Positions 49,281 through 58,450 are shown, counted from the stretch's first letter. The stretch is DNA of 64,000 nucleotides from Clostridiales bacterium (GCA_017551625.1 JAFZLF010000040.1:1-64000); one strand, 5' to 3'. A program made the numbers and translations. The notes: generated by a model not told the origin, from the letters alone.

Positions 49281-50960
49281 ATGTCAGACGAAAAGAAAAA
49301 AAGAAAGAGTAGAAAGTGGATCGTCAAGGCGCTCATAATTTTTCTCATCATCATGGGTATCCTGACGTTCTTTTCCAATACTATCATGAATATGACGCTG
49401 ACCCAGGTCAGCACACAGCAGGTGTATCCGGCGACCTTAAGCTCGATCAACCGTGTTTCGGGTACACTTCATACGGTCACGGAAAAACAGGTCAAGGCCG
49501 CTGGTGATATCACGATCGATAATGTAAATGTGTACATGTATCAGGAAGTAATGGCCGGCGATGTTCTCGCTACCTTCGCACTTCCGGAAGAACGCACAGA
49601 TCTTGATCAGGCGAAAAAGGATCTCGAGGACCTTGTAAAAAAGATGGAGTACGATGAGCGTTCTCCTTCTAACAGCACTGACTACTATACTCTTGAGATG
49701 GATGTAGTAGACGCAGAGAAGGATGTCGAGCAGGCCAAGAAGAATCTCGAAGCATCCAAGAATAAAGATGCCAGCATCGAACAGACGCAAAATGCGATCA
49801 CCGAACTGAATAAAGAGATCAGCCAGATCGAAAGAGACAAAGAGATCCTCGAGGGAAAACAGTCGGAACTGCAGCAGCAGGTCGACACATTGACCGAACA
49901 GCTGAACGATGCAAGAACTGCACTGAATCAGGCAAGAGAAGAAAGAGATGCATGCCCCAAAGATCCGTCGGATCCGAATTACGATAAGTCCAGACTCGAC
50001 AAAGCCAACAAGGCAGTTTCCGATGCTCAGGCTGAGATCAATGCGATCAAGCCCGATTATGACAAGGCGGTGGAAGACCTCTCTGATGTGACCGGAAAGG
50101 TAAACATCAAGTCCGATGAGCTGATCGATAAGCAGGCGGCACTTCAGGAAAAAGAAACCGATCTTCAGGAGTTTCAGGCGCTTTCCACGGTAGAAGAGGC
50201 AGAGCGCGCTTTGAAGGACGCCCAGCACAGTCTGCAAGTTGCTCAGAAGTCTCTGAGTGATCAGAAGAAGTCTGACAGTGTCAGCAGAGACCAAAGCAAG
50301 GACGATAAGGAAGCAGAGCTTAAGAAACTCGAAGATCTCAAAAAAGAGGTCAAGAGACTCGAAGACTACTATGCGGTTACCGATGTAAAAGCCCCGATCG
50401 ACGGCATGGTCATCGCGATCAATGTCAACCACGGCTCCCAGTGCGGTAAGGATGAAGTTCTGTTCACGATCGCGGATCTGTCTTCCGGTTTCTATGTAGA
50501 ATGCCCTGTCGATAAGAAAGACGCAGAGGCTATGCGTGCCGGTGCCGAAGTAAGAACAGATATCTGCGACTCTGCATACGTTGAGTCGATGCGTCCGGAT
50601 CCGTCAGATCCGATGAACTCCTGCATTATCCGCGTCAGCGTGACCGGTGACTGGGTGATCCCGGGTCAGACGGTGACCTGCACGATTTCGACATCGAACC
50701 ATTACTACGACAACGTGGTCCCGAAGGGGGCAGTCCAGTCCGACAGTGACGGTGACTTCATCTATATTCTGGTAACGAAGAACAGTCCTCTCGGTGAGCG
50801 CTATATCGCTCGAAAAGTACCTGTCAAGAAGATCGCGGAAGATGCGACATCCTGTGCGATCGAAGGTACCGGAGTTAACTACGCATACTGTATCGTCCGT
50901 ACGGAAAAGCCAATCAAGAACGGTGAACAGGTACGACTTGCACAAGGAGAAACGAACTGA
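49281..50960 (+). CDS. HlyD-type membrane fusion / adaptor protein
   Basis: A 559-residue adaptor: short basic N-terminus, one membrane helix (about 17-37), then a split biotinyl-lipoyl-like domain (about 65-100 and 365-405; VKAPIDGMVIAINVNHGSQC). Between the two halves is a long coiled-coil hairpin (about 100-360; LNKEISQIERDKEILEGKQS). A beta-barrel and a C-terminal segment follow. Such adaptors usually bridge an ABC exporter (MacB, LolCDE-like) to the outside. Here the gene follows two sugar permeases and overlaps by one base a gene with a MacB-like extracellular core. Ribosome binding site GAGGAGG before ATG 49281. Confidence 0.85.
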   Translation: MSDEKKKRKSRKWIVKALIIFLIIMGILTFFSNTIMNMTLTQVSTQQVYPATLSSINRVSGTLHTVTEKQVKAAGDITIDNVNVYMYQEVMAGDVLATFALPEERTDLDQAKKDLEDLVKKMEYDERSPSNSTDYYTLEMDVVDAEKDVEQAKKNLEASKNKDASIEQTQNAITELNKEISQIERDKEILEGKQSELQQQVDTLTEQLNDARTALNQAREERDACPKDPSDPNYDKSRLDKANKAVSDAQAEINAIKPDYDKAVEDLSDVTGKVNIKSDELIDKQAALQEKETDLQEFQALSTVEEAERALKDAQHSLQVAQKSLSDQKKSDSVSRDQSKDDKEAELKKLEDLKKEVKRLEDYYAVTDVKAPIDGMVIAINVNHGSQCGKDEVLFTIADLSSGFYVECPVDKKDAEAMRAGAEVRTDICDSAYVESMRPDPSDPMNSCIIRVSVTGDWVIPGQTVTCTISTSNHYYDNVVPKGAVQSDSDGDFIYILVTKNSPLGERYIARKVPVKKIAEDATSCAIEGTGVNYAYCIVRTEKPIKNGEQVRLAQGETN

Positions 50961-52204
50961 TGGGAATTCGTCCTAAGCTGAAGAATTTCATAAAAGAAAA
51001 GTGGGGCACACTGTGCCGCAGATCCCACTATGTCATGATCGGAATTCCGTTTCTGATCGTAACAGCTGGTGTGGCGCTCACCATCACGTCCGTTATCCGT
51101 ATCGATCAGGTGCTCGACGGACAGATGTTCCAGTATGCGGCAGAACGCTATGAGTCAGGGAAGAATTCCTACCGTCTCTTAACGGTCCTGGGACCGGGAC
51201 TTACGCAGGAAGACGGCGGTGCACCTCTGGCATCACGGGACGGATTGAACCTCGAATCGGTCAAGACGATTCACGAGACGCTGGATCTTACGGAGCAATC
51301 CACAGCTTCCCAGAAAAAGGGCTCCAAGCAAGAGACCGAAACCAAAGGTGAGACGTGGAGAGACTGCTATTCCACTATGGCGATCTATCCGGCGACCGGC
51401 TACCTCGATAAGGCCATGACGGCATCTGTCGAAAAGGTGGAAGTCGTTGGTGTCGGCGGGGACTATGCCGTGGTGCATCCGTTCCTTTACGAAAGCGGCG
51501 GATTCCTTCCGGATGAAGATGGCAGCAAATACTGCATCGTTCTGAATACACAGCTGGCCTGGAACCTCTTCCATTCTTATTCGGTCCTGGGCTCGTTCGT
51601 GGAGATCAGCGGAACACAGTATGAAGTCGTCGGAGTCGTGAACGAAGGAAGAGATGATATCGCAGAGACCGTCGGTGTCACGAAGCCGAGAGCCTATATC
51701 AAGTTCTCGCAGCTCGCTTATCTGGCCAACGGATCTTCTGTTCCCGGCAACTCCATGGAACTGGAGGATTCGGTAGGCGATAAGGATCTCGCGGTGACCT
51801 GCTATGAAGTCCTTCTTACAGACCCGATCAAGAATATCGCGAAGAACGACCTGATCAAAACTCTTACTGATACCATTGGCTACAGCGAAGATAACACATC
51901 GCTTCAGATCATCAACAATACAGGTAGATTCAATGTGCTTTCTCTTCTGAAAAAGTACTTCCCGCTGAAAAATTCCTATGTCGGCGGAGAAAACCTGAGC
52001 GTCCCGTATTACGAGCGTTCCGCCCGTCTGGCCGAACAGTATGTGCTGTTCTGGGCAGAGATGATCGTAGTTTCCGTCTTCCTTCTGATCCTCGGAGGAT
52101 GTAATATATATGCGATCTTCCATGGAAAAGAAACGAAACATGTCAAAGTGGAAGAGACAGAGGAAGACAATGAGATCAGCTATCTGGACGAAAGAATGCA
52201 ATAA
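50960..52204 (+). CDS. MacB-like periplasmic core domain protein lacking FtsX helices
   Basis: A 414-residue protein with one N-terminal helix (about 24-46), a large extracytoplasmic domain (about 50-355) and one C-terminal helix (about 362-387), then a short acidic tail. The extracytoplasmic part (LNTQLAWNLFHSYSVLGSFVEISGTQYEVVGVV, VTKPRAYIKFSQL) resembles the MacB_PCD domain of FtsX-type ABC permeases. The two or three helices that complete an FtsX domain and contact an ATPase are missing. Its TGA/ATG overlap with the HlyD-type gene implies a joint complex. The family match is by pattern only; no function is assigned. Confidence 0.6.
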   Translation: MGIRPKLKNFIKEKWGTLCRRSHYVMIGIPFLIVTAGVALTITSVIRIDQVLDGQMFQYAAERYESGKNSYRLLTVLGPGLTQEDGGAPLASRDGLNLESVKTIHETLDLTEQSTASQKKGSKQETETKGETWRDCYSTMAIYPATGYLDKAMTASVEKVEVVGVGGDYAVVHPFLYESGGFLPDEDGSKYCIVLNTQLAWNLFHSYSVLGSFVEISGTQYEVVGVVNEGRDDIAETVGVTKPRAYIKFSQLAYLANGSSVPGNSMELEDSVGDKDLAVTCYEVLLTDPIKNIAKNDLIKTLTDTIGYSEDNTSLQIINNTGRFNVLSLLKKYFPLKNSYVGGENLSVPYYERSARLAEQYVLFWAEMIVVSVFLLILGGCNIYAIFHGKETKHVKVEETEEDNEISYLDERMQ

Positions 52205-53267
52205 ATTGCCTAGCCATAAAAAGAAGCCCGCTCCCTGCGCATCTGCCGGGGGTCGGGCTTTTATTTGTTTGGCCCTGATCTTTTCGATCCTTATGAGCTC
52301 GCTTTTGACTTCCTGCAAAAAGACCCCGAAAAAGACGATATCGCTCTTTGCGCTTGACACATACGTCACCTTGACGGTCGAGGGAAAAGAGGCGGAAAAG
52401 GCGATCTCTGAAGGGACGGCTTTCATAAGTGAGATGGAAGGGAAATTTTCCCGCCAGAGAGAAGACAGCGAGATCAGCCTTCTGAACGCATCTTCAAAGG
52501 ACGAGCCGGTCACGCTTTCCGAGGAGACATATCTGCTCCTTAAAACCGTATGCGAACTGAGCGAAAAGACGGAGGGCGCATTCGACCCTACGATCGCTCC
52601 GCTCATGGACCTTTGGGGATTTGGAACCGATGCTCCGGGCGTTCCGGAGGAGGAAGAGATCTTAGGAACACTTTCGAAAGTCGATTACCGGAAGATCCAT
52701 CTTCTTTCCGGAAACCGGGCCTATGTGGATCCTGATACCTCGATCGATCTCGGAGGTGCTGCCAAAGGATATATCGGCGATCTTCTGATGGAGAAGATCC
52801 GTTCTTTCGATGTAAAAAGAGTCATCCTGGATCTGGGTGGAAACGTCAGCGTTTGGGACCGCTCCTCCGAAGTGACGGTGGGCATCGCCTCGCCTCTTGA
52901 GGCATCCGGCCTTCTCTGCACCTATTCCTCTCCGAAAAATGAAACGGTCAGTGTAATCACCAGTGGTGCCTATGAAAGATTCTTCGAAGAAGACGGCGTC
53001 CGCTACGGGCACATCATGGACACGAAGACCGGCCGCCCGGTCACAACGGATCTTCTTTCCGCCACCGTCATCAGCTCTGACGGCACGAAGGGCGACTGCT
53101 TTTCCACCACGCTCTTTGCCCTGGGAAGTGAGAAGGCCAGAAAGTTCGCGGTAAGGGAAGGCATCGATTGTATTTTGTGCATGGAAAATGGTACATTATG
53201 GGTATCTTCATCTCTGAAAGGGAAGGTACATGCGCAGGACGGATGGACAATCGAATACTTCGCGTAA
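52170..53267 (+). CDS. apbE: FAD:protein FMN transferase lipoprotein
   Basis: A 365-residue ApbE-type enzyme that attaches FMN to Thr/Ser of extracytoplasmic flavoproteins. The lipobox ends in LLTSC (Cys49). The body has the family landmarks: FALDTYVTLTVEG, EGAFDPTIAPLMDLWGFG, the SIDLGGAAKGYIGD motif, VILDLGGNVSVWD, RYGHIMDTKTGRPV (FAD and metal binding) and SSDGTKGDCFSTTLFALG. ATG 52170 lies 35 bases inside the previous gene, after AGAGGAAG; a TTG at 52206 is the alternative. First of three overlapping genes with NusG_II and Gx proteins. Confidence 0.92.
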   Translation: MRSAIWTKECNKLPSHKKKPAPCASAGGRAFICLALIFSILMSSLLTSCKKTPKKTISLFALDTYVTLTVEGKEAEKAISEGTAFISEMEGKFSRQREDSEISLLNASSKDEPVTLSEETYLLLKTVCELSEKTEGAFDPTIAPLMDLWGFGTDAPGVPEEEEILGTLSKVDYRKIHLLSGNRAYVDPDTSIDLGGAAKGYIGDLLMEKIRSFDVKRVILDLGGNVSVWDRSSEVTVGIASPLEASGLLCTYSSPKNETVSVITSGAYERFFEEDGVRYGHIMDTKTGRPVTTDLLSATVISSDGTKGDCFSTTLFALGSEKARKFAVREGIDCILCMENGTLWVSSSLKGKVHAQDGWTIEYFA

Positions 53268-53688
53268 AGATCTGCCGAAAAGAAATTTCCGTTTTTCTTC
53301 CGGAGATGTATGCATTCTCCTGGTCATTGTCTGCTTCTGCATTTTCCTGATCGCCGGTATGTGGGTCAGAATGAAGATTTCCAAAGACTCTGCCCCGTAT
53401 GTGCGTATCACGAAAGACGGTCAGGTCCTGCTCGAGCGGCCTCTTTCCGATTTTTCCGAGCCGGTGGACTACCTGATCTCCGGGGAACGCGGCTCCATGA
53501 ACATCTATATCTCTTCCGAAAAAGTCTGTGTCACGGACAGTAGCTGTCCGGACAAGATCTGTATGCATCAGGGAGATCTCGTACGTCCCGGTGACGGCGC
53601 CGTATGTCTTCCGAACCGCGTCGTGGTCGAGATCGTTTCCGGCTCTTCCGGAGATTCTGAAGGAAAGGTGGATGTGGTATCGAAATGA
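53230..53688 (+). CDS. NusG domain II-containing membrane-anchored protein
   Basis: A 152-residue protein: basic cytoplasmic start, one helix (about 27-46), then a small extracytoplasmic domain (55-145) with CPDKICMHQGDLVRPGDGAV followed by CLPNRVVVEI. The C-x3-C-x-x-G ... CLPN pattern is typical of stand-alone NusG_II domains, which are found next to ApbE and Rnf or extracellular electron transfer genes. The ATG overlaps the apbE end by 38 bases, with GGAAGG just before it. Confidence 0.85.
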   Translation: MRRTDGQSNTSRKDLPKRNFRFSSGDVCILLVIVCFCIFLIAGMWVRMKISKDSAPYVRITKDGQVLLERPLSDFSEPVDYLISGERGSMNIYISSEKVCVTDSSCPDKICMHQGDLVRPGDGAVCLPNRVVVEIVSGSSGDSEGKVDVVSK

Positions 53689-54209
53689 ATAAACGTCGCA
53701 CCGCCTATGACCTGACCAAGACCGCCATGATGCTCGCCCTCGCACTTGTGCTGAGCATCCTGGAAGCATGGCTTCTGCCGAAGGGGATCATCCCGGTCCC
53801 GGGCTTTAAGCTGGGACTTGCGAACATTGCCCTTCTGGTGACGCTTTACAGTGTGGGTAGAAAAGAAGCGCTTCTGGTCGCGGTCCTTCGTTCTCTTCTG
53901 CTCCTTGCCTTCGGCGGGAATATCGTGGGTTTCGTATTCTCGCTTCTCGGCGGTATCTGCGCCTGGGCCACTATGTGCGCCGTCGTAGATCTGCCGAAGG
54001 TCTCCATTTTCGGAACGAGCATTGCAGGGGCGGCGACCCACGGTATCGGGCAGATCATCGCCGCACTGCTTCTGACGAGGACTTTCTTCGTCCTTTTATA
54101 TCTTCCGTATCTGATCCTTCTGGGATCGGCGGCCGGTGCGGTCATCGCATTTTTGACCATTCCCGTGGTAAAAGCACTCGACCATATCGGAAATGGAATG
54201 ATACAATAA
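53685..54209 (+). CDS. Gx transporter family / heptaprenyl diphosphate synthase component I-like protein
   Basis: A 174-residue membrane protein with five to six helices. ALALVLSILEAWLLPKGIIP and PGFKLGLANIALLVTLYSVG are the signature of the PF07456 family (often annotated Gx transporter or heptaprenyl diphosphate synthase component I; a membrane protein of unproven function). An ATGA overlap with the NusG_II gene indicates tight coupling. With ApbE and NusG_II it forms a trio known from flavin-linked electron transfer loci. Confidence 0.85.
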   Translation: MNKRRTAYDLTKTAMMLALALVLSILEAWLLPKGIIPVPGFKLGLANIALLVTLYSVGRKEALLVAVLRSLLLLAFGGNIVGFVFSLLGGICAWATMCAVVDLPKVSIFGTSIAGAATHGIGQIIAALLLTRTFFVLLYLPYLILLGSAAGAVIAFLTIPVVKALDHIGNGMIQ

Positions 54210-54252
54210 ATGAGTGATACAATGAACGAAAAGGATAAGGCGGGGTCGAGAT

Positions 54253-55110
54253 ATGAGAAGAAATGAAAGTCCTTTTTGGCCGCAGAAAAGCATATTGAAT
54301 CCGGCACCACCCAAGGAGCCGTACGAGCCTGTGCGCCGTGTGAGAATGACACTGACACGCGAAGAGCAGCGCGCGATCGACCGCGCGGCAGGAAAGGATT
54401 TCCAGCTGCCGGTATCTATCCTGATGGAGCATGCCGGTCTTGCGGTGGCGAACGCCTGCGTCGTCGTGGCCAAGGCCATGACCACTCCGATCCATTTCTT
54501 CGCCGGAAAAGGCATGAACGGCGGCGATTCCTATGTGGCCGCGAGGATCCTCAAGGCCTGGGGCTACACCGTTACGATCTGGGACTGCTTCCCGAATGAG
54601 ACGCATTCTCCTGTTGTGAAGAATAACCGCGAGGCTGCGGAGAAATTCGGTGTGAAGATCCGTCCGGCATCCGAGTTTGACCCGGGCATCTGGCAGGCAG
54701 GTATCTCCCGCATGATCCATGAAAAAGAACCGGGCATGCCGTGTGTTTTAGTCGACGGCATCATCGGCACAGGATATGAGTTCTCAAGGCCCCTTCCGCA
54801 GGGACTTTGCGACATCACGAAGAAGATCGAGGAAGGCCATGTGCGTGGCGCGAGAGTCATCGCCATCGATATCCCGACAGGCGTAGACTGCGACACCGGC
54901 GAGGTCGATCCGGGCGCCATCAGCGCGGATCTGACACTTTCCTTCGTTCTCCCGAAGAAGGGCATTACGCTCCAGCCCGGAAAGTCGAAAGCCGGTCAGG
55001 TGAGAGTGCCGACGATCGGACTGCCGATCAATATTGCGGACATCGTGCTGGGACCTGTCGTGGAAGAGGCTTCGGAAGAGCCCGAAAAAGAAGAGGAAAA
55101 GACCGAATAA
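54253..55110 (+). CDS. nnrE: NAD(P)H-hydrate epimerase (YjeF N-terminal domain), stand-alone
   Basis: A 285-residue protein consisting of the YjeF_N domain only, which epimerises damaged R-NAD(P)HX to the S form for repair. Motifs: QRAIDRAAGK, LMEHAGLAVANA, HFFAGKGMNGGDSYVAARIL (substrate-binding Gly-rich loop), VDGIIGTG (catalytic Asp), AIDIPTGVDCDTGEVDPGAI, LPKKGITLQPGKSKAGQV. The fused dehydratase domain present in many bacterial NnrD/E proteins is absent. The N-terminal ~30 residues are Pro-rich and not part of the fold, and the C-terminus is a Glu/Lys tail. An 18-codon frame at 54210 overlaps the start and may couple translation. Confidence 0.9.
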   Translation: MRRNESPFWPQKSILNPAPPKEPYEPVRRVRMTLTREEQRAIDRAAGKDFQLPVSILMEHAGLAVANACVVVAKAMTTPIHFFAGKGMNGGDSYVAARILKAWGYTVTIWDCFPNETHSPVVKNNREAAEKFGVKIRPASEFDPGIWQAGISRMIHEKEPGMPCVLVDGIIGTGYEFSRPLPQGLCDITKKIEEGHVRGARVIAIDIPTGVDCDTGEVDPGAISADLTLSFVLPKKGITLQPGKSKAGQVRVPTIGLPINIADIVLGPVVEEASEEPEKEEEKTE

Positions 55111-55112
55111 TC

Positions 55113-55141
55113 TTGACAAGTCCTTATTAATAGTGTATAAA
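55113..55141 (+). promoter_or_regulatory. Strong promoter of purA
   Basis: TTGACA (55113-55118), a 17-base spacer and TATAAA (55136-55141), just after the nnrE stop. Confidence 0.9.
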
Positions 55142-55154
55142 ACGGAACGGTATT

Positions 55155-55195
55155 GACAATGGTGTCTTGGCTTTGTTACTCAGGACACCATTGTC
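55155..55195 (+). promoter_or_regulatory. 12-bp perfect inverted repeat in the purA leader
   Basis: GACAATGGTGTC (55155-55166) and GACACCATTGTC (55184-55195) are perfect complements around a 17-base loop. There is no T-run after it, so it is not a standard terminator. It lies about 7-45 bases after the expected transcript start, a place for a repressor or an RNA switch. Confidence 0.7.
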
Positions 55196-55232
55196 TTTGA
55201 GAAGGCTTCGCATCATGAAGGAGGCAAATACT

Positions 55233-56510
55233 ATGAAAAACTGCGCAATCGTGGGCATTAACTGGGGCGATGAAGGTAAGGGCCGTATGGTCGACCTGCT
55301 TACGGAAAAGTACGACATAGTCGTCCGTTTCCAGGGCGGTGGAAACGCCGGTCATACCGTCATCAATGAGAAGGGCAAGTTCGCTCTGCATCTTCTCCCA
55401 TCCGGTATTTTCCGCGACGGTGTCGTAAATATTCTCGGCAACGGTGTTGCCATGGACCCGGAAAACCTCTGGAAAGAGATCTCTGAGGTCGTTTCCCAGG
55501 GCGTTTCGATCACGCCGGAGAACCTGAAGATCTCCGACCGTGCTTCTCTGCTCCTGCCGTGGCACAGAGAACTGGATGGTCTGGAAGAGCAGCGTCTGGC
55601 TGACAAGAAGTTCGGTTCCACCAAGCAGGGCATCGCTCCGTTCTATTCTGACAAGTACCAGAAGAAGACGGTCCTCGCCGGTGAACTTTTCTATAAGGAT
55701 CACCTGATGGCTCACCTTGCAGATCTTCTCGAGTGGAAGAATCTGACTCTTACGAAGGTCTATGGTGCAAGACCTTACACCATGGAAATGCTCAAAGAGT
55801 GGGTCGACGATGCCTGTGAGAAGATCAAGCCGTTCGTATGCGATACAGGAGCTTTTCTCATGGAAGCAAAGAATGCGGGCAAGAACGTCCTCTTCGAGGC
55901 ACAGCTCGGTTCTCTCCGTGACCTTGACTACGGAATCCACCCGTACACCACATCTTCGAACACCATGGCAGCCTATGCTCCGATCGGTTCCGGTTTCCCG
56001 GGTGCCAAGATCGAGGATGTTGTCGGTGTCGTAAAGGCTTACTCCACCTGCGTAGGTGAAGGCCCGTTCGTCTGCGAGATGTTCGGTGACGAGGCCGAGG
56101 AACTCCGTAAGGCAGGCTTCGAGTACGGCGCCAAGACCGGAAGACCGCGTAGAGTCGGTCCTCTCGATATCGTGGCTACACGCTACGGCATCGAAGTACA
56201 GGCGGCAACAGAGATCGCCCTGACCAAGCTCGACGTACTGAGCTATATGGATAAGATCCCGGTATGTACGCAGTACGAGCTGGACGGTCAGAAGATCGAC
56301 CGCTTCCCGTTCCCGGTCGCACTTAACTCCTGCAAGCCGGTCATCGAGTATTTCGAAGGCTGGAAGACGGACATCTCCGGTGCGAGAAAATGGGAAGACC
56401 TTCCGAAGCAGGCGCAGGATTACGTCCTGTACGTCGAAAAGGCCATCGGCTGCCCGATCACGTACGTGTCCGTCGGCCCGGAAAGAGAAAGCATCATTCT
56501 TAGAAAATAA
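55233..56510 (+). CDS. purA: Adenylosuccinate synthase
   Basis: A 425-residue enzyme joining IMP and aspartate with GTP to give adenylosuccinate, the committed step to AMP. Motifs: INWGDEGKGRMVDLL (P-loop-like GDEGKG), GGGNAGHTVI, HLLPSGIF, GSTKQGIAP (IMP binding), LFEAQLGSLRDLDYGIHPYT, and PRRVGPLDIVATRYG. ATG 55233 is preferred, eight bases after AAGGAGG. It is transcribed alone between a strong promoter with an inverted-repeat leader and a terminator. Confidence 0.97.
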   Translation: MKNCAIVGINWGDEGKGRMVDLLTEKYDIVVRFQGGGNAGHTVINEKGKFALHLLPSGIFRDGVVNILGNGVAMDPENLWKEISEVVSQGVSITPENLKISDRASLLLPWHRELDGLEEQRLADKKFGSTKQGIAPFYSDKYQKKTVLAGELFYKDHLMAHLADLLEWKNLTLTKVYGARPYTMEMLKEWVDDACEKIKPFVCDTGAFLMEAKNAGKNVLFEAQLGSLRDLDYGIHPYTTSSNTMAAYAPIGSGFPGAKIEDVVGVVKAYSTCVGEGPFVCEMFGDEAEELRKAGFEYGAKTGRPRRVGPLDIVATRYGIEVQAATEIALTKLDVLSYMDKIPVCTQYELDGQKIDRFPFPVALNSCKPVIEYFEGWKTDISGARKWEDLPKQAQDYVLYVEKAIGCPITYVSVGPERESIILRK

Positions 56511-56515
56511 TCTTG

Positions 56516-56541
56516 CGGGCTCTGAAACAGAGCCCGTTTTT
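56516..56541 (+). terminator. Terminator after purA
   Basis: A perfect 9-bp stem (56516-56524 with 56528-56536), AAA loop, then TTTTT. Confidence 0.95.
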
Positions 56542-56623
56542 GTTCCTTGAAAGGCCAAAAAAGCCATTGGGGAGCCCGCCAAAGGACCAGTAAAAGATCC
56601 GGGCGGGAGAAAGGGAATTGAAT

Positions 56624-58450
56624 ATGTGTGGAATCGTTGGATACACCGGATCACAGCAGGCAGCGCCGATCCTTCTGGACGGACTTAAGAAGCTGGAGTA
56701 CAGAGGCTATGACTCTGCGGGAATTGCAATCTTAAACGACGGCGCGATCAAGGTAGATAAGGTCAGCGGCCGTATCGCCAATCTCTGCGAACTTACTGAG
56801 GAAGGAAAGAAGTGCCCGGGCACGATCGGTATCGGCCACACAAGATGGGCGACCCACGGTGCGCCGACTGACACCAATGCACACCCGCACTTAAGTAACG
56901 ACGGCCGTTTCGCTGTCGTACATAACGGCATCATCGAAAACTACATCTGCCTCCGTGAGGAGCTGATCGGAAAAGGCTATCACTTCGACAGCGAGACCGA
57001 TACGGAAGTCATTGTTCACCTGATCGAAATGTACTATAGGGGAGACCTCCGCCGTGCCGTCATCAAGACCTCGGCCCGTCTTTCCGGATCTTATGCTCTC
57101 GGCGTCATCTGCACAGATAAGCCGGATACCATCTGCGTGGCCCGTGAGGCCAGCCCGCTTATCCTCGGTGTAGGCGCAGGGGAGAATTATTTTGCGTCCG
57201 ACGTAACGGCACTTGTGGCCAACACGAGAAATGCCATCTATCTCGATGACGGTGAGTTCGCCGAGATCACTCCGGACGGCGTGACGGTATTCGATCCGGC
57301 CGGTCAGACGATCACTAAGAAGATCTCCCGTATCACATGGGATATCGAAGCTGCGGAAAAAGGCGGCTACGAGCACTTCATGCTCAAGGAGATCATCGAG
57401 CAGCCCCGTGCGGTAAAGGCGACGATCACGCCGCGTATCAAGGACGGAAAGATCGTGCTCGATGAGATCGAATGGTCCAGAGAATATCTCGAGTCCATCA
57501 ACAAGATCGTTATCACGGCCTGCGGTTCTGCTTACTATGCCGGCTGTGCGGCGAAATATACCATCGAAAAACTCTGCCGTATTCCGGTTTCTGTGGAACT
57601 GGCAAGTGAACTCCGCTACAGTGATCCCTTGATCGACGAGCATACACTGCTCATCGTTCTTTCCCAGTCCGGCGAGACTGCAGATACCATCGCCGCCATG
57701 AAGGAGTGTAAGTCCAGAGGCGCAAGAACTCTCGCGATCGTAAACGTCGTCGGAAGCACGATCGCCAAACTGGCAGACGATACTCTCTACACATGGGCCG
57801 GTCCGGAGATCGCGGTAGCGACCACCAAGGGTTATACGACACAGGTCTGCGTCCTCTATCTGGTCGCAGTCTATATCGCAAGAACACTCGATAAACTCGA
57901 GGATGCAGATTACTATCACCACCTGTCTTCGATGCTGACACTTCCGAAGAAAGTACAGGAAGCGCTGGACATGAATCCGAAGATCCCGAAGATGGCGAAG
58001 AAGTATCACGCGACCAAGTCCATGTTCTTTATCGGAAGAAATACAGATTATGCCATTGCTCTCGAAGGCGCACTCAAGATGAAGGAGATCTCTTACATCC
58101 ACGCTGAGTCCTATGCCGCAGGCGAACTCAAGCACGGCACGATCGCACTTATCGAAGAGCATCAGCCGGTCATCGCACTCTGCTGCAATACGGCGCTTAT
58201 GGAGAAGACCCTGAGCAACATTGTCGAGGTCAAGGCCCGCGGTGCTGAAGTCCTCGCAGTGGCATTCAAGGGAAATCAGGAGATCCTTTCCCAGGCAGAC
58301 GACGTGATTTTTATCCCGAAGATCGACACGCTTTTCTCCGCTGTTGTCGAGATCGTTCCGATGCAGATCCTCGCCTACTATGTAGCCAAAGAAAACGGCT
58401 GCGACATCGATAAGCCAAAGAACCTTGCCAAGTCGGTCACCGTAGAGTAA
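56624..58450 (+). CDS. glmS: Glutamine--fructose-6-phosphate aminotransferase
   Basis: A 608-residue enzyme that makes glucosamine-6-phosphate for cell wall synthesis. ATG 56624 gives MCGIVGY, placing the catalytic Cys directly after Met, as needed for the N-terminal glutaminase. The glutaminase domain (1-~240) has HTRWATHGAPTDTNAHPH and HNGIIENY. Two SIS sugar-isomerase domains follow (TACGSAYYAGCAAKY, LSQSGETADTIAA, KHGTIALIEE, C-terminal PKNLAKSVTVE). The leader has a CCCGCC/GGCGGG hairpin (56575-56580 with 56602-56607). I saw no glmS ribozyme in the 80 bases before it. Confidence 0.97.
   Translation: MCGIVGYTGSQQAAPILLDGLKKLEYRGYDSAGIAILNDGAIKVDKVSGRIANLCELTEEGKKCPGTIGIGHTRWATHGAPTDTNAHPHLSNDGRFAVVHNGIIENYICLREELIGKGYHFDSETDTEVIVHLIEMYYRGDLRRAVIKTSARLSGSYALGVICTDKPDTICVAREASPLILGVGAGENYFASDVTALVANTRNAIYLDDGEFAEITPDGVTVFDPAGQTITKKISRITWDIEAAEKGGYEHFMLKEIIEQPRAVKATITPRIKDGKIVLDEIEWSREYLESINKIVITACGSAYYAGCAAKYTIEKLCRIPVSVELASELRYSDPLIDEHTLLIVLSQSGETADTIAAMKECKSRGARTLAIVNVVGSTIAKLADDTLYTWAGPEIAVATTKGYTTQVCVLYLVAVYIARTLDKLEDADYYHHLSSMLTLPKKVQEALDMNPKIPKMAKKYHATKSMFFIGRNTDYAIALEGALKMKEISYIHAESYAAGELKHGTIALIEEHQPVIALCCNTALMEKTLSNIVEVKARGAEVLAVAFKGNQEILSQADDVIFIPKIDTLFSAVVEIVPMQILAYYVAKENGCDIDKPKNLAKSVTVE

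Noticed and set aside
56542..56623. glmS ribozyme in front of glmS
   Set aside because: The 80-base leader is too short and has none of the conserved ribozyme core; only a simple CCCGCC/GGCGGG hairpin is seen.
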